From NCBI GenBank assembly GCA_022821685.1, contig JAJEDD010000024.1, positions 1-48,322 on the forward strand: a stretch of DNA of 48,322 bases, written 5' to 3'. The notes below the pieces were generated by a model that worked only from the letters and a program-made list of their open reading frames with translations, ran no database searches and had not been told where the DNA came from. Below are positions 1 to 8,134 of the stretch, in pieces. The first letter of the stretch is position 1. The number at the start of each line of letters is the position of its first letter. A program made the translations under genes and the position numbers. This DNA comes from Acidimicrobiia bacterium. Its GTDB lineage: Bacteria > Actinomycetota > Acidimicrobiia > Acidimicrobiales > Aldehydirespiratoraceae.

Positions 1-1215
<1,215 letters not shown>

Positions 1216-1296
1216 ATCTCGGCTGCCGGGCTCGGCCGGCATCAGTCCTAGAATCGGTCGGGTACGGCAGCAGCGATAGCGAGGAGCCGCGGTGCC

Positions 1297-2268
1297 ATGG
1301 ATGTGGCGGTGCTGGGTGAGGCGGTTGAGCTTTCTGAGCAGCGGGCGCCTTACGTGCTGGCCACGGTGGTGTGGCGGCGGGGGCCGTCGTCGGGGCGGCA
1401 GGGCTCCAAGGCGGTGGTGCTGGCCGACGGCACGGTGCGGGGCTGGCTGGGCGGCGCCTGCGCGGAGCCGTCGGTGGTGCGCCACGCCCGCGAGTGCCTG
1501 GAAACCGGCGAACCGCTGCTGCTGTTGCTGGGGCAGCCCGACGAGCTCGACGGTCGGCCTGATGATCAGCGGCGCTCGATAGCCATGGCCTGCGAGTCCG
1601 AGGGCGCCCTGGAGGTGTACCTGGAGCCGCACCGGCCCGAGCCCCAGGTAGTGGTGGTGGGCCGCTCGCCCGCGGTGGACGCGCTGGCCGAGACAGCGCT
1701 GGCGCTGGGATGGCGGGCCGCGGTGATCGACGATGGCGGGCAGCCCGACGAGCACACCCGCCCCGAGATCGTGCGCACCAAGCTCGACCTGTCGGACCTG
1801 GGCATCGACCGCGCCACCGCGGTGGTGGTAGCCACCCAGGGCCACTACGACGACCTCGCTTTGGAGGCGGCCCTCGCCTACGACGCCGGGTACGTCGGCC
1901 TGGTCGCCTCGCCGAAGCGGGCCGCGGCCGTCCTGCAGCACCTCCACAGCAGGGGCGTCGACCCCGCCGACACGGAGCGCATCCACGCTCCCGCCGGACT
2001 CGACCTCGGCGCAGTGGCCAACGTCGAGATCGCGGTGGCGGTGATGGCCGACCTGGTAGCCAGGCGAGCCCGCGGCGAACTCACCGTGGACGCGGCTCAG
2101 CCGATGCCACCGCGTGCCGAGGCCGTCGATCCCGTGTGCGGGATGACGGTGCTCATCGACGACGCCAAGTACCACACGGTCCACGACGGCGACGACTACT
2201 GGTTCTGCGCCCCCGGCTGCCTGCAGGCCTTCACCGCGGCCCCACAGACCTTCCCAACCTCGGCCTGA
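1297..2268 (+). CDS. XdhC/CoxI-family molybdoenzyme maturation factor with C-terminal YHS domain
   Basis: Proteins of this family bind molybdenum cofactor and help sulfurate and insert it into xanthine- or CO-dehydrogenase-type enzymes. Three parts are visible: an N-terminal XdhC_CoxI domain (about 1-75, with GSKAVVLADG..GWLGGACAEPSV), a Rossmann-like XdhC C-terminal domain (about 105-240, starting PQVVVVGRSPAVDAL and ending in the ANVEIAVAVMADLV helix), and a fused YHS domain (about 275-318, DPVCGMTV..YHTVHDGDDYWFCAPGCLQAF) with two cysteines spaced as in metal-binding YHS modules. The ATG at 1297 follows GAGGAG (1281-1286) by 10 nt. It lies 81 bp after coxL, so cotranscription and service to that enzyme are likely. 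The YHS fusion is less usual and might deliver or sense copper or another metal; that role is inference. Confidence 0.85.
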   Translation: MDVAVLGEAVELSEQRAPYVLATVVWRRGPSSGRQGSKAVVLADGTVRGWLGGACAEPSVVRHARECLETGEPLLLLLGQPDELDGRPDDQRRSIAMACESEGALEVYLEPHRPEPQVVVVGRSPAVDALAETALALGWRAAVIDDGGQPDEHTRPEIVRTKLDLSDLGIDRATAVVVATQGHYDDLALEAALAYDAGYVGLVASPKRAAAVLQHLHSRGVDPADTERIHAPAGLDLGAVANVEIAVAVMADLVARRARGELTVDAAQPMPPRAEAVDPVCGMTVLIDDAKYHTVHDGDDYWFCAPGCLQAFTAAPQTFPTSA

Positions 2269-2310
2269 CCCGCCTCGGCAGCGCTCCACCGCGGATGCGG
2301 GCGCGCCAGC

Positions 2311-2341
2311 AGATAGCTATTGAAAATTATTGATATAGCGT
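2311..2341 (+). promoter_or_regulatory. AT-rich promoter island upstream of hicAB
   Basis: A short, strikingly AT-rich stretch in a GC-rich genome. TAGCGT at 2336-2341 fits the TANNNT -10 pattern and ends 9 nt before the hicA ATG at 2351. No convincing -35 element is seen. It is the only candidate promoter for the toxin-antitoxin pair. Confidence 0.45.
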
Positions 2342-2350
2342 GTGGCTCCT

Positions 2351-2556
2351 ATGCGGAAGCGGTACTTGATGAAGCAGTTGCGACAGGCCGCTAGAGCGAA
2401 GGGTGTCGAGTTGCGGCTGCTGCGCCAGGGCAGGCATGAGGTGTGGGTGTTGGAACGGAGCGGCTGGTGATACCGAGGCACAGCGAGATCGACGAGCACA
2501 CCGCGCTGGCTATACTCCGACAAGCTCGTGAGGCGACCGGCAGGAGCACCCGATGA
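2351..2556 (+). pseudogene. hicA: HicA-like mRNA interferase toxin, frameshifted
   Basis: HicA toxins are small dsRBD-fold ribonucleases that cleave mRNA through an essential His. From ATG 2351 the reading gives MRKRYLMKQLRQAARAKGVE and then LRLLRQGRHEVWVL (catalytic His in GRH), but it stops at TGA 2468 after 39 codons. The remainder of a HicA protein, LVIPRHSEIDEHTALAILRQ followed by about eight codons, continues in the -1 frame from about 2455 and stops at TGA 2554-2556, overlapping the hicB ATG by 4 nt. Joining the two frames gives a normal 67-68 residue HicA. A one-base deletion near 2451-2456 explains the break. It could be genuine decay of the toxin or a sequencing or assembly error. 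Confidence 0.72.
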
Positions 2557-2783
2557 CTGCTATCCCACCTCCCGGCGGACGGTTCCGGGTAGTCGCAAGG
2601 CGGGGAGACGAGTGGTGGGGCATCCGGATCCGAGAGCTCGACTGGGTGTTTTCTCAGGCCCGGCGTCTTGATGATGTGGCCGACACGGCTCGGGACGCGA
2701 TTGCCGCCTACTACGACGTGTCACCCGGTGAAGTGGGCGAGGTGGTCGTCGACGAGGTGATTGCTGCGGGCGCAGTCGCCTGA
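2553..2783 (+). CDS. hicB: HicB-like antitoxin
   Basis: A 76-residue protein with the partial RNase H fold signature of HicB antitoxins: RFRVVARRGDEWWGIRIREL, a conserved middle (WVFSQARRLDDVADTARDAIA) and an acidic end. HicB binds and neutralises HicA and usually represses its own operon. The ATG at 2553 overlaps the last codons of the hicA remnant (ATGA), the usual coupled arrangement. The frame is intact although the toxin frame is broken, as expected if the antitoxin outlives the toxin. The fused DNA-binding domain found in longer HicB proteins is absent. Confidence 0.72.
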   Translation: MTAIPPPGGRFRVVARRGDEWWGIRIRELDWVFSQARRLDDVADTARDAIAAYYDVSPGEVGEVVVDEVIAAGAVA

Positions 2784-2847
2784 CCTGCAGCTTGGCTGCG
2801 AATCCGAGTGATCCACGCCGGGCCAGTGGCTTTGCTTCGGTGGCCGT

Positions 2848-2853
2848 TAGGTT
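2848..2853 (+). promoter_or_regulatory. Leaderless-type -10 hexamer (TAGGTT) for the EamA gene
   Basis: TAGGTT ends 5 nt before ATG 2859 and no Shine-Dalgarno sequence is visible, so transcription probably starts at or next to the start codon. Confidence 0.5.
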
Positions 2854-2858
2854 GACCG

Positions 2859-3731
2859 ATGAGCGCTGACCCTGCGGGCGACCGGCGGCCTGTCGGGTGG
2901 CTGCTGGCGGGTGTCGGGATGCTGTCGGTGTCCACCGACTCGCTGTGGGTGCGGCTCTCGGAGGCGGATGCCCTCGACGTCGCCTTCTTGGTGTCTTGCT
3001 GCGCCCTGGTGGTGCATTCGACCTTCGGCCGGCTGGTCGACCGGCGTCCCGCGTTGAGGTCGCTGCGGCAGCACCGCCTGCCGCTGGCCGGGGTGGCCGC
3101 TCTCGCCGCGGTGAGCCAGCTCTGCTTCATCACCGCCATCACCCAGACCCGGGTCGCCAACGTGGTGGCCATCGTGGCCTCGGCGCCGCTGCTGGGCGCG
3201 CTCAGTGCCCGCATCTTCCTCAAGGAGCCGGTCACCCGCCGGGTGATGGCGGCGGTGGCGGTGACGATGGCCGGCATGGCGCTCATCGTGGGCGACTCGC
3301 TGGGCGAGCCCACCCTGGGGGGCGACTTCCTGGCGCTGCTGGCGGTGGCCGGTTTCGCGGGGAACATGACGATCTGGCGCCGCTACCCCGAGCTCAGCCG
3401 GCGGGCCGGTCTGTCGGCCAGCGCCCTGCTCGTGATGGCGGTCACCAGCTTCGCGGCGTCGCCGCTGTCGCTGGACGCCGGCGCCTACCTGTCGATCGCG
3501 GCCATGGGGCTGTGCTTCAACCCGCTGGGCCGGCTCGCCAACTCGACCGCCCTGCGGTTCGCCCCGGTGTCGGAGGTGTCGCTGTTCGCCCCCACCGAGA
3601 CGGCGGCCGGCACGGTGTGGGCCGCGCTGTTCCTGTCGGAGCTGCCCACCGCCGCCACAGTGATGGGCGGGATAGTGGTGATCGCCGGAGTCTTCTACGG
3701 CACCGTCGCCTCAGGCCGCTCCAACCCCTGA
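2859..3731 (+). CDS. EamA/DMT-family inner-membrane exporter
   Basis: A 290-residue hydrophobic protein made of two tandem EamA repeats (about 15-145 and 155-285), with about ten predicted membrane helices. The family (drug/metabolite transporter superfamily) exports amino acids, metabolites or drugs by antiport or uniport; the substrate cannot be read from sequence. Recognisable features are the NVVAIVASAPLLGALSARIF and KEPVTRRVM segment closing repeat 1 and the PVSEVSLFAPTETAAGTVWA segment of repeat 2, which match the conserved helices 3-4 and 8-9 of the family. The ATG at 2859 is supported by the adjacent TAGGTT hexamer. dtd follows 14 bp later with its own promoter-like hexamer, so no operon is required. 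Confidence 0.8.
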   Translation: MSADPAGDRRPVGWLLAGVGMLSVSTDSLWVRLSEADALDVAFLVSCCALVVHSTFGRLVDRRPALRSLRQHRLPLAGVAALAAVSQLCFITAITQTRVANVVAIVASAPLLGALSARIFLKEPVTRRVMAAVAVTMAGMALIVGDSLGEPTLGGDFLALLAVAGFAGNMTIWRRYPELSRRAGLSASALLVMAVTSFAASPLSLDAGAYLSIAAMGLCFNPLGRLANSTALRFAPVSEVSLFAPTETAAGTVWAALFLSELPTAATVMGGIVVIAGVFYGTVASGRSNP

Positions 3732-3733
3732 GA

Positions 3734-3739
3734 TAGCTT
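3734..3739 (+). promoter_or_regulatory. Leaderless-type -10 hexamer (TAGCTT) for dtd
   Basis: TAGCTT ends 6 nt before GTG 3746, inside the 14-nt gap after the EamA gene. No ribosome-binding site is seen. Confidence 0.5.
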
Positions 3740-3745
3740 GGGGCG

Positions 3746-4183
3746 GTGAGGGTGCTGGTGCAGCGGGCTGCTTGGGCAAAGGTGCGGGTGGACGGTCGGG
3801 TTGTGGGCGAGATCGGTCCAGGGTTGTGCTGCCTGGTGGGGGTGACCCACGGCGACGACTCCGCCGCCGCGCTCAAGCTGGCCGACAAGCTGTGGCATCT
3901 GCGCATATTCGCCGACGACAACGGCCACATGAACCGCTCCGCGGCCGACACCGGCGCCGAGGTGCTGGTGGTCAGCCAGTTCACCCTCTACGGCGACGCC
4001 CGCAAGGGTCGCCGGCCTTCGTTCGTGGCCGCAGCCCCGCCCGATGATGCCGCCCGGCTGATCGACGAACTCGTGGCCGAGCTGCGGCGTCTGGGCGCCG
4101 CGGTCGCCACCGGATCATTCGGGGCGAACATGGCGGTGGAGCTCACCAACGACGGCCCGGTCACCCTGATGCTGGAGATGTGA
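3746..4183 (+). CDS. dtd: D-aminoacyl-tRNA deacylase
   Basis: Hydrolyses D-amino acids (and mischarged Gly) from tRNA, a cytosolic proofreading step in translation. The 145-residue product has the family length and both active-site motifs: [17 protein letters not shown] (about 77-93) and the C-terminal [11 protein letters not shown], the Gly-cisPro dipeptide loop that provides enantioselectivity. The N-terminus [17 protein letters not shown] is canonical, which fixes the GTG start. Neighbours are a transporter and a hypothetical membrane protein, with no obvious functional link. Confidence 0.95.
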   Translation: MRVLVQRAAWAKVRVDGRVVGEIGPGLCCLVGVTHGDDSAAALKLADKLWHLRIFADDNGHMNRSAADTGAEVLVVSQFTLYGDARKGRRPSFVAAAPPDDAARLIDELVAELRRLGAAVATGSFGANMAVELTNDGPVTLMLEM

Positions 4184-4226
4184 CCCTCCGACGGCGGCGT
4201 GAATGCGGGTAGCGGCGCGGCGACAA

Positions 4227-4232
4227 TATCCT
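4227..4232 (+). promoter_or_regulatory. Leaderless-type -10 hexamer (TATCCT) for the 4239 gene
   Basis: TATCCT ends 6 nt before GTG 4239. It is the reason for preferring that start over the upstream ATG at 4203, which would place the hexamer inside the gene. Confidence 0.45.
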
Positions 4233-4238
4233 GCGGCT

Positions 4239-4787
4239 GTGAGCGAGGGACCGGCTGTCGGCGACGAGCAGGCTGCGGCGGAAGATTCGGAGGCCAGCGA
4301 CGCCGAGGTGCGCGACAGCCTTCCCGACGATCTCGACGCGGCCGGATATGTGGGTCCGTACCTGTTCCCCAACAACAGCAGGCGCCGCATCGCCGGCTCG
4401 CTCTACCTGCTGATCGGCGCAGCCTCGATTGTGATGGCCGCGGTGGCCGGCAGCGGCGCCGTGCTCGTCAACGGCGGCTTCGTGGTGGGGGGCGTCGCTC
4501 TCGTCGGGTTCGGCCTGTACTGCCTGCAGGCGGGATGGGATCTCGCCGTCGACGAGAACGACGCCCTGGTGGCGGCCACCCGAGAGGTGGGCTTCCCGGT
4601 GGGGCACGCTTCGGCCCAGCTCGGGTGGCGGGGCCTGCGCAGCCGTCCGACGTGGCGCATCCTGCTGTACTCGAACCAGGCGCCCCCCGACCGCCGCGGC
4701 CTGGTGCTGGTGGACGGCGTGGACGGCGAGATCATGGGATGCTTCGTGGAGGACAACCCCGAGGACTGGACCGGCCTCGACGCGTAG
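4239..4787 (+). CDS. Hypothetical protein with two membrane segments
   Basis: No family recognised. From GTG 4239 the 182-residue product has an acidic, Ala/Glu/Asp-rich N-terminus (about 1-48), two closely spaced hydrophobic helices (SLYLLIGAASIVMAAVAG and GGFVVGGVALVGFGLYCLQ), then a soluble C-terminal part with GWRGLRSRPTWRILLYSNQA and VLVDGVDGEIMGCFVEDNPE. This suggests a hairpin membrane anchor with a cytoplasmic domain. The stop TAG (4785-4787) is formed by the first bases of a dispersed repeat copy (TAGAGGCCGAGCG), so the repeat defines the C-terminus. A longer form from ATG 4203 is possible. Confidence 0.6.
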   Translation: MSEGPAVGDEQAAAEDSEASDAEVRDSLPDDLDAAGYVGPYLFPNNSRRRIAGSLYLLIGAASIVMAAVAGSGAVLVNGGFVVGGVALVGFGLYCLQAGWDLAVDENDALVAATREVGFPVGHASAQLGWRGLRSRPTWRILLYSNQAPPDRRGLVLVDGVDGEIMGCFVEDNPEDWTGLDA

Positions 4788-4890
4788 AGGCCGAGCGGAT
4801 AGGCGAGCCAGTCCGGTCCACACGGGGAGGCCGTGGGCGGTGTTGCCGGGGTTTGGGCGGGCTGTGAGTGCCGCGGACGGCGGCGGACGA
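4785..4890 (+). repeat. Dispersed intergenic repeat, copy 1 (degenerate, type B middle)
   Basis: Starts TAGAGGCCGAGCGGATAGGC and carries the longer type B middle (GTGGGCGGTGTTGCCGGGGT, then TTGGGCGG). The normally conserved core is decayed (GTGAGTGCCGCGGACGGCGG) and the right inverted end is missing. It fills the gap between the convergent 4239 and acyltransferase genes and overlaps the stop codon of the former. Confidence 0.75.
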
Positions 4891-5802
4891 TCAGAGGTTC
4901 TGAAGATGGTCCGGGACGGGCCGGCCCAGCGCCTCGTAGTCGCTGGGCCAGTTGGGCGACATCAGATGCCACTGCTCGGGCGCGGCCCTGATCAGGTCCT
5001 CCAGCGCGGCGGCGTAGTCCTGCACCACCCGTTGCGTGTCGCCGCGGATTCCCGCCGAGCGGCTGGTGTCGATGGGAGTCCCGGCGATGGCGTGGCGGGT
5101 CCGGCCCCGCCAGTACACCGCGGCGGGGATGAGCGGCGCACCGGTGCGCAGCGCCAGCAGGGCGGGCCCGGCCGGCAGCCGGGTCCGCTCCCCGAAGAAC
5201 TCCACCGCCACCCCGCTGCCGGCCACGTCGCGGTCGGCGAGCAGGCACACCACGTCGCCCCGCTTGATGGCCGCAGCCAGGCGCCCGCCCGCGTCGGGTC
5301 CCAGCGGGATGATGTCCATCCCCAGCCGCTGCCGGAACGACACGAACCACTCGAAGACCTCGGGGGGCTCCAGCGGCTCCACCACCGCGGTCACCTTCAT
5401 CTTGGGGATCAGCGCCAGCCACCAGGCGGCCCACTCCCAGGTGCCGAGGTGCGGCATCACCAGGATCGGGCCGGTGCCGGAGCGGACGGCCCGATCGATG
5501 GCGTCGACGCCCTCGTGGCCGAAGCCGGCGTCTATCGTCGCCGCGTCCAGCGACGGCAGCCGGAAGCTCTCCAGGTAGTAGCGGGCGTACCAGTCGAAGG
5601 TGGCCGCCACCCGGCGCGCCGCCTCGCGTCGCCCCAGCGGCCGGCCCAGCGCCCTCTCGAGGTTGCGCCGCACCAGCAGCCGCCGGTCGCGGCTCGCGGC
5701 CGCCACCGCGGCCGCCCCCGCCAGCGCCGCGGCCCGGGCGAGCGGTGCGGGGGCGCGGCGAGCGAAGGACTCAGCGGCCCGGTAAGCCGACGCCGACGGC
5801 AT
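4891..5802 (-). CDS. Lysophospholipid acyltransferase-family protein, probable phosphatidylinositol mannoside acyltransferase
   Basis: A 303-residue protein of the LpxL/HtrB-PatA acyltransferase superfamily. In actinobacteria the member next to pgsA and pimA transfers palmitate to the mannose of PIM1 or PIM2 at the inner face of the membrane. Visible motifs are the catalytic MPHLGTWEWAAWW (about 116-128), LLADRDVAGSGVAVEFFGER (about 192-211) and LPAGPALLALRTGAPLIPAAV. The N-terminus has an Ala-rich amphipathic or membrane-associating helix. Its neighbours, a CDP-alcohol phosphatidyltransferase and a GT4 glycosyltransferase, support the PIM assignment, but here the three genes are separated by repeat copies and occur in the order GT - phosphatidyltransferase - acyltransferase along the transcribed strand. 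The specific function is inferred from context. Confidence 0.82.
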   Translation of the reverse strand: MPSASAYRAAESFARRAPAPLARAAALAGAAAVAAASRDRRLLVRRNLERALGRPLGRREAARRVAATFDWYARYYLESFRLPSLDAATIDAGFGHEGVDAIDRAVRSGTGPILVMPHLGTWEWAAWWLALIPKMKVTAVVEPLEPPEVFEWFVSFRQRLGMDIIPLGPDAGGRLAAAIKRGDVVCLLADRDVAGSGVAVEFFGERTRLPAGPALLALRTGAPLIPAAVYWRGRTRHAIAGTPIDTSRSAGIRGDTQRVVQDYAAALEDLIRAAPEQWHLMSPNWPSDYEALGRPVPDHLQNL

Positions 5803-5815
5803 CTATCGGTCCGCA

Positions 5816-5913
5816 GGTCGAGCCAATGGGTGAGCGATGCCGCCCCATGAGTGCAGCGAACAGGAGCGGGAGTGACAACGCCGCGCCGCGAGACGCTTGG
5901 GAGCAAAGTGCAC
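5816..5913 (+). repeat. Dispersed intergenic repeat, copy 2 (internal deletion, alternative right end)
   Basis: Left end GGTCGAGCCAATGGGTGAGC, then a jump to the core GAGTGCAGCGAACAGGAGCG. The GGCC-rich centre is missing. The right part GTGACAACGCCGCGCCGCGA continuing to CTTGGGAGCAA is shared only with copy 6, defining a sub-type. It lies between the acyltransferase start and the phosphatidyltransferase stop. Confidence 0.7.
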
Positions 5914-5934
5914 GTCCGTGGCAGCCGGCCGAAT

Positions 5935-6627
5935 TCAGGCGGCGTCGGTCGGGGGGCGGTTGCGCATCCGTGTCGCCACCCGGCCCCGCGGGCGAGTGGT
6001 GCGGGTCCGGCGGAAACTGCGGCGGGAGCGGGGTCGCACCGGCCGCCCCTCCGACGCCTGCCTCCACACCTTTATGAAGCGCTGCACCGCGGTGACCGCG
6101 GTGAGGACGGCCATCAACCACAGGGTCCAAACCAGCAGCTCGCTGAAGAGCAGGCCGAAGGCGAGCACCACGAAGCGCTCGGCCCGCTCCATGATTCCGC
6201 CCTTGGCCTCGTATCCCAGAGACTCGGCCTTGGCCCGCTGGTACGACACCAGCATGGCCAGGCTCATCACCGCCACCGGCAGCATCATGATGTGACCGGG
6301 CTCGGTGTCGGCCAGGTACCAGGCAATGCCGCCGAACAGCAGGGCGTCGGTGAGGCGGTCCGACACCGAGTCGAAGAAGGCGCCTCGCAGCGAGGATGTG
6401 CCCGACGCCTTGGCCACCGCGCCGTCGAGGGCGTCGGGAATCCCCGCCAGTATCAGCAGCAGGAAGCCGACTCGCAGGTAGCCGGCGGCGATGGCCACAG
6501 CCGCACCGCTGGCCATGACGATGCCGGTGACGGTGACCATGTCGGCGGTCACCCCGGTGCGGCGCAGCGACACCCCGATCGGCGTGAGGCCCCGGTCCAC
6601 CGCCTCGCGCCAGTTGCCGTCGAACAT
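5935..6627 (-). CDS. CDP-alcohol phosphatidyltransferase (phosphatidylinositol phosphate synthase-like)
   Basis: An integral membrane enzyme that displaces CMP from CDP-diacylglycerol with an alcohol. In this genomic setting the likely acceptor is inositol phosphate, giving the PI precursor of phosphatidylinositol mannosides. The family signature is present as PDALDGAVAKASGTSSLRGA then FFDSVSDRLTD (about 82-112): four Asp as in D-x2-DG-x2-A-x(n)-G-x3-D-x3-D, with Lys in place of the usual Arg after Ala. About six hydrophobic helices follow the family pattern. The last 38 residues form an Arg-rich tail (RPRSRRSFRRTRTTRPRGRV), unusual in length. The ATG at 6627 has a plausible GGAGCGGGTG ribosome site. 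A PgsA-type glycerophosphate substrate cannot be excluded. Confidence 0.82.
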   Translation of the reverse strand: MFDGNWREAVDRGLTPIGVSLRRTGVTADMVTVTGIVMASGAAVAIAAGYLRVGFLLLILAGIPDALDGAVAKASGTSSLRGAFFDSVSDRLTDALLFGGIAWYLADTEPGHIMMLPVAVMSLAMLVSYQRAKAESLGYEAKGGIMERAERFVVLAFGLLFSELLVWTLWLMAVLTAVTAVQRFIKVWRQASEGRPVRPRSRRSFRRTRTTRPRGRVATRMRNRPPTDAA

Positions 6628-6704
6628 TCACCCGCTCCCGGTTGGACTCAGCAAGCACGCTACCACCGTGCTGCTCGCGCTCAGGCCGACGGGTGTCTCG
6701 GCCG

Positions 6705-6845
6705 CTTGGAGGCCGAGCGAATTGGCGAGCGTAGCCGGCCTATACGGGCGAGGCCGTGGCCCGAGCGGCCCGTGAGCGAAGCGAACAAGAGCGGGAGTGA
6801 CCCCGTGGCAACGCAACAGGCTCTCACCTATTTGCGCTCCCTCGT
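6705..6845 (+). repeat. Dispersed intergenic repeat, copy 3 (full length)
   Basis: Left end CTTGGAGGCCGAGCGAATTG, type A centre, conserved core (with GCGAAGCG), right end CTCTCACCTATTTGCGCTCC. The right inverted end overlaps the 3' end of the glycosyltransferase gene: its TAG stop (complement of 6828-6830) and preceding Glu-Arg-Lys codons are repeat sequence. Confidence 0.85.
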
Positions 6846-7937
6846 GGGCCGTTGGGACGGCGTGGTGGACAGAGCGATCCGCTCGTAGCGCTCCAGGTAC
6901 TGCTCGGCCAGACCCGACATCGAGAAGGCCTCGGCCCGCCGGTGACCCTCGGCCACCAGCCTCGCCGACTCCGGGGCGTCCGACAGCACCCGGCGCAGGG
7001 CGGCGGCCAGCGCGGCGGAGTCGCCCGGCGCAACCAGCAGGGCGTCGGTGCCGGGCCGGGCCGCGTTGCGGTAGCCGGGCAGGTCGCTGGCCACCACCGC
7101 AGTGCCGGCCGCCATCGCCTCCAGCAGCACGATCCCGAACGACTCGCCCCGCAGCGACGGGGCGCAGAACACATCGGCGCCTTTGAGCCGGGCGATCTTC
7201 TCGCTGTCGGTGACGGTCCCCAGCCACTCGATGCGGGGATCGGAGGCCGAGCGGGCCTGCAGCGCGGCCGTCTCAGAACCCGAGCCCGCGATCTGCAGCC
7301 TCACGTCGGCGGGCAGCCTGCGCAGCGCGTCGAGCAGCACGCCCAGTCCCTTGCGGGGCTCGTGGCGGCCCACGAACAGGATCACCGGACCGGCGGCCCG
7401 GGCCGGCTCGGCGGCCCGGTACGGCGCCAGCTCCACGCCGTTGTAGAGCAGGTCGTAGCTTCCGCCGAGGGCGTTGCGGGCCATGTCGCGGGCGTCGGGC
7501 GAGACCGCCACCCGGTGGTCGAGGCGACCGGCGAGGAAGCGGGTGGCCCGGGGCAGCAGGTCGTAGGCCAACGACCCCCCCGCGGCGTGGAAGGTCCCGA
7601 TCAACGGGGCCGGCCTCACCAGCAGCGCGGTCATGGTCGGGCCCGGCGCCAGCGGCTCGTGGAGGTGGATGACGTCGAACGACTCGTCGCGCATGGCCCG
7701 GATGGCCCGGAGTTGGCAGGAGGGGTCGGGGGCCACCGGGGCTATCGATCCATTGGCGATGGTCGGCAGGCTGTTGCCGAGCGGCGTGACGTTGGGATCC
7801 GGGGGCGGGCCGTCGCACGGTCCGAGCACGCGGGTGGGATGGCCGCTGCGGTTCAGCGCCCGGGCCAGCCCGAGCACCTGCATCTGCACACCGCCGGGCA
7901 CGGTGAGGCTGTACGGGCAGATGATTCCGATCCGCAC
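6828..7937 (-). CDS. pimA: GT4 glycosyltransferase, probable phosphatidylinositol alpha-mannosyltransferase
   Basis: A 369-residue GT-B enzyme. PimA transfers mannose from GDP-Man to PI on the cytoplasmic face, the first PIM step. Visible features are the N-terminal MRIGIICPYSLTVPGGVQMQ (GGV nucleotide-loop region), IHLHEPLAPGPTMTAL, the VGRHEPRKGLGVLLDAL hinge and the donor-binding E-x7-E in ESFGIVLLEAMAAGTAVVAS. Length and N-terminus match mycobacterial PimA. The GTG at 7937 is preceded at 9 nt by TAGCCT on the minus strand. The last residues (RPTRERK) and stop codon are encoded by the inverted end of repeat copy 3, so the natural C-terminus may have been replaced. Confidence 0.85.
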   Translation of the reverse strand: MRIGIICPYSLTVPGGVQMQVLGLARALNRSGHPTRVLGPCDGPPPDPNVTPLGNSLPTIANGSIAPVAPDPSCQLRAIRAMRDESFDVIHLHEPLAPGPTMTALLVRPAPLIGTFHAAGGSLAYDLLPRATRFLAGRLDHRVAVSPDARDMARNALGGSYDLLYNGVELAPYRAAEPARAAGPVILFVGRHEPRKGLGVLLDALRRLPADVRLQIAGSGSETAALQARSASDPRIEWLGTVTDSEKIARLKGADVFCAPSLRGESFGIVLLEAMAAGTAVVASDLPGYRNAARPGTDALLVAPGDSAALAAALRRVLSDAPESARLVAEGHRRAEAFSMSGLAEQYLERYERIALSTTPSQRPTRERK

Positions 7938-7946
7938 TGCTGCGCA

Positions 7947-7952
7947 AGGCTA
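7947..7952 (-). promoter_or_regulatory. Possible leaderless-type -10 hexamer (TAGCCT) for pimA
   Basis: On the minus strand TAGCCT ends 9 nt before the GTG at 7937, slightly longer than the usual spacing here. No Shine-Dalgarno sequence is seen. Confidence 0.35.
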
Positions 7953-7956
7953 GAGC

Positions 7957-8078
7957 CTTGGAGGCCGAGCGGGCAGGCGAGCGAGTCCGGCCCATACGGG
8001 CGAGGCCTTGGGCTGTGTTGCCGGAGCTTGGGCCACCAGTGAGCGCAGCCAACAAGAGCGGGAATGACTCCGCTGTCG
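7957..8078 (+). repeat. Dispersed intergenic repeat, copy 4 (type B middle, right end missing)
   Basis: Left end CCTTGGAGGCCGAGCGGGCA, type B middle (TTGGGCTGTGTTGCCGGAGC), core GTGAGCGCAGCCAACAAGAG. The right inverted end is not recognisable. It occupies the divergent intergenic region between pimA and the M48-like gene. Confidence 0.8.
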
Positions 8079-8134
8079 GGTGACGGCTGTAGCGCCGCGT
8101 CCACCGTTACCATGACGAGCCGTCGTCGGACGCG

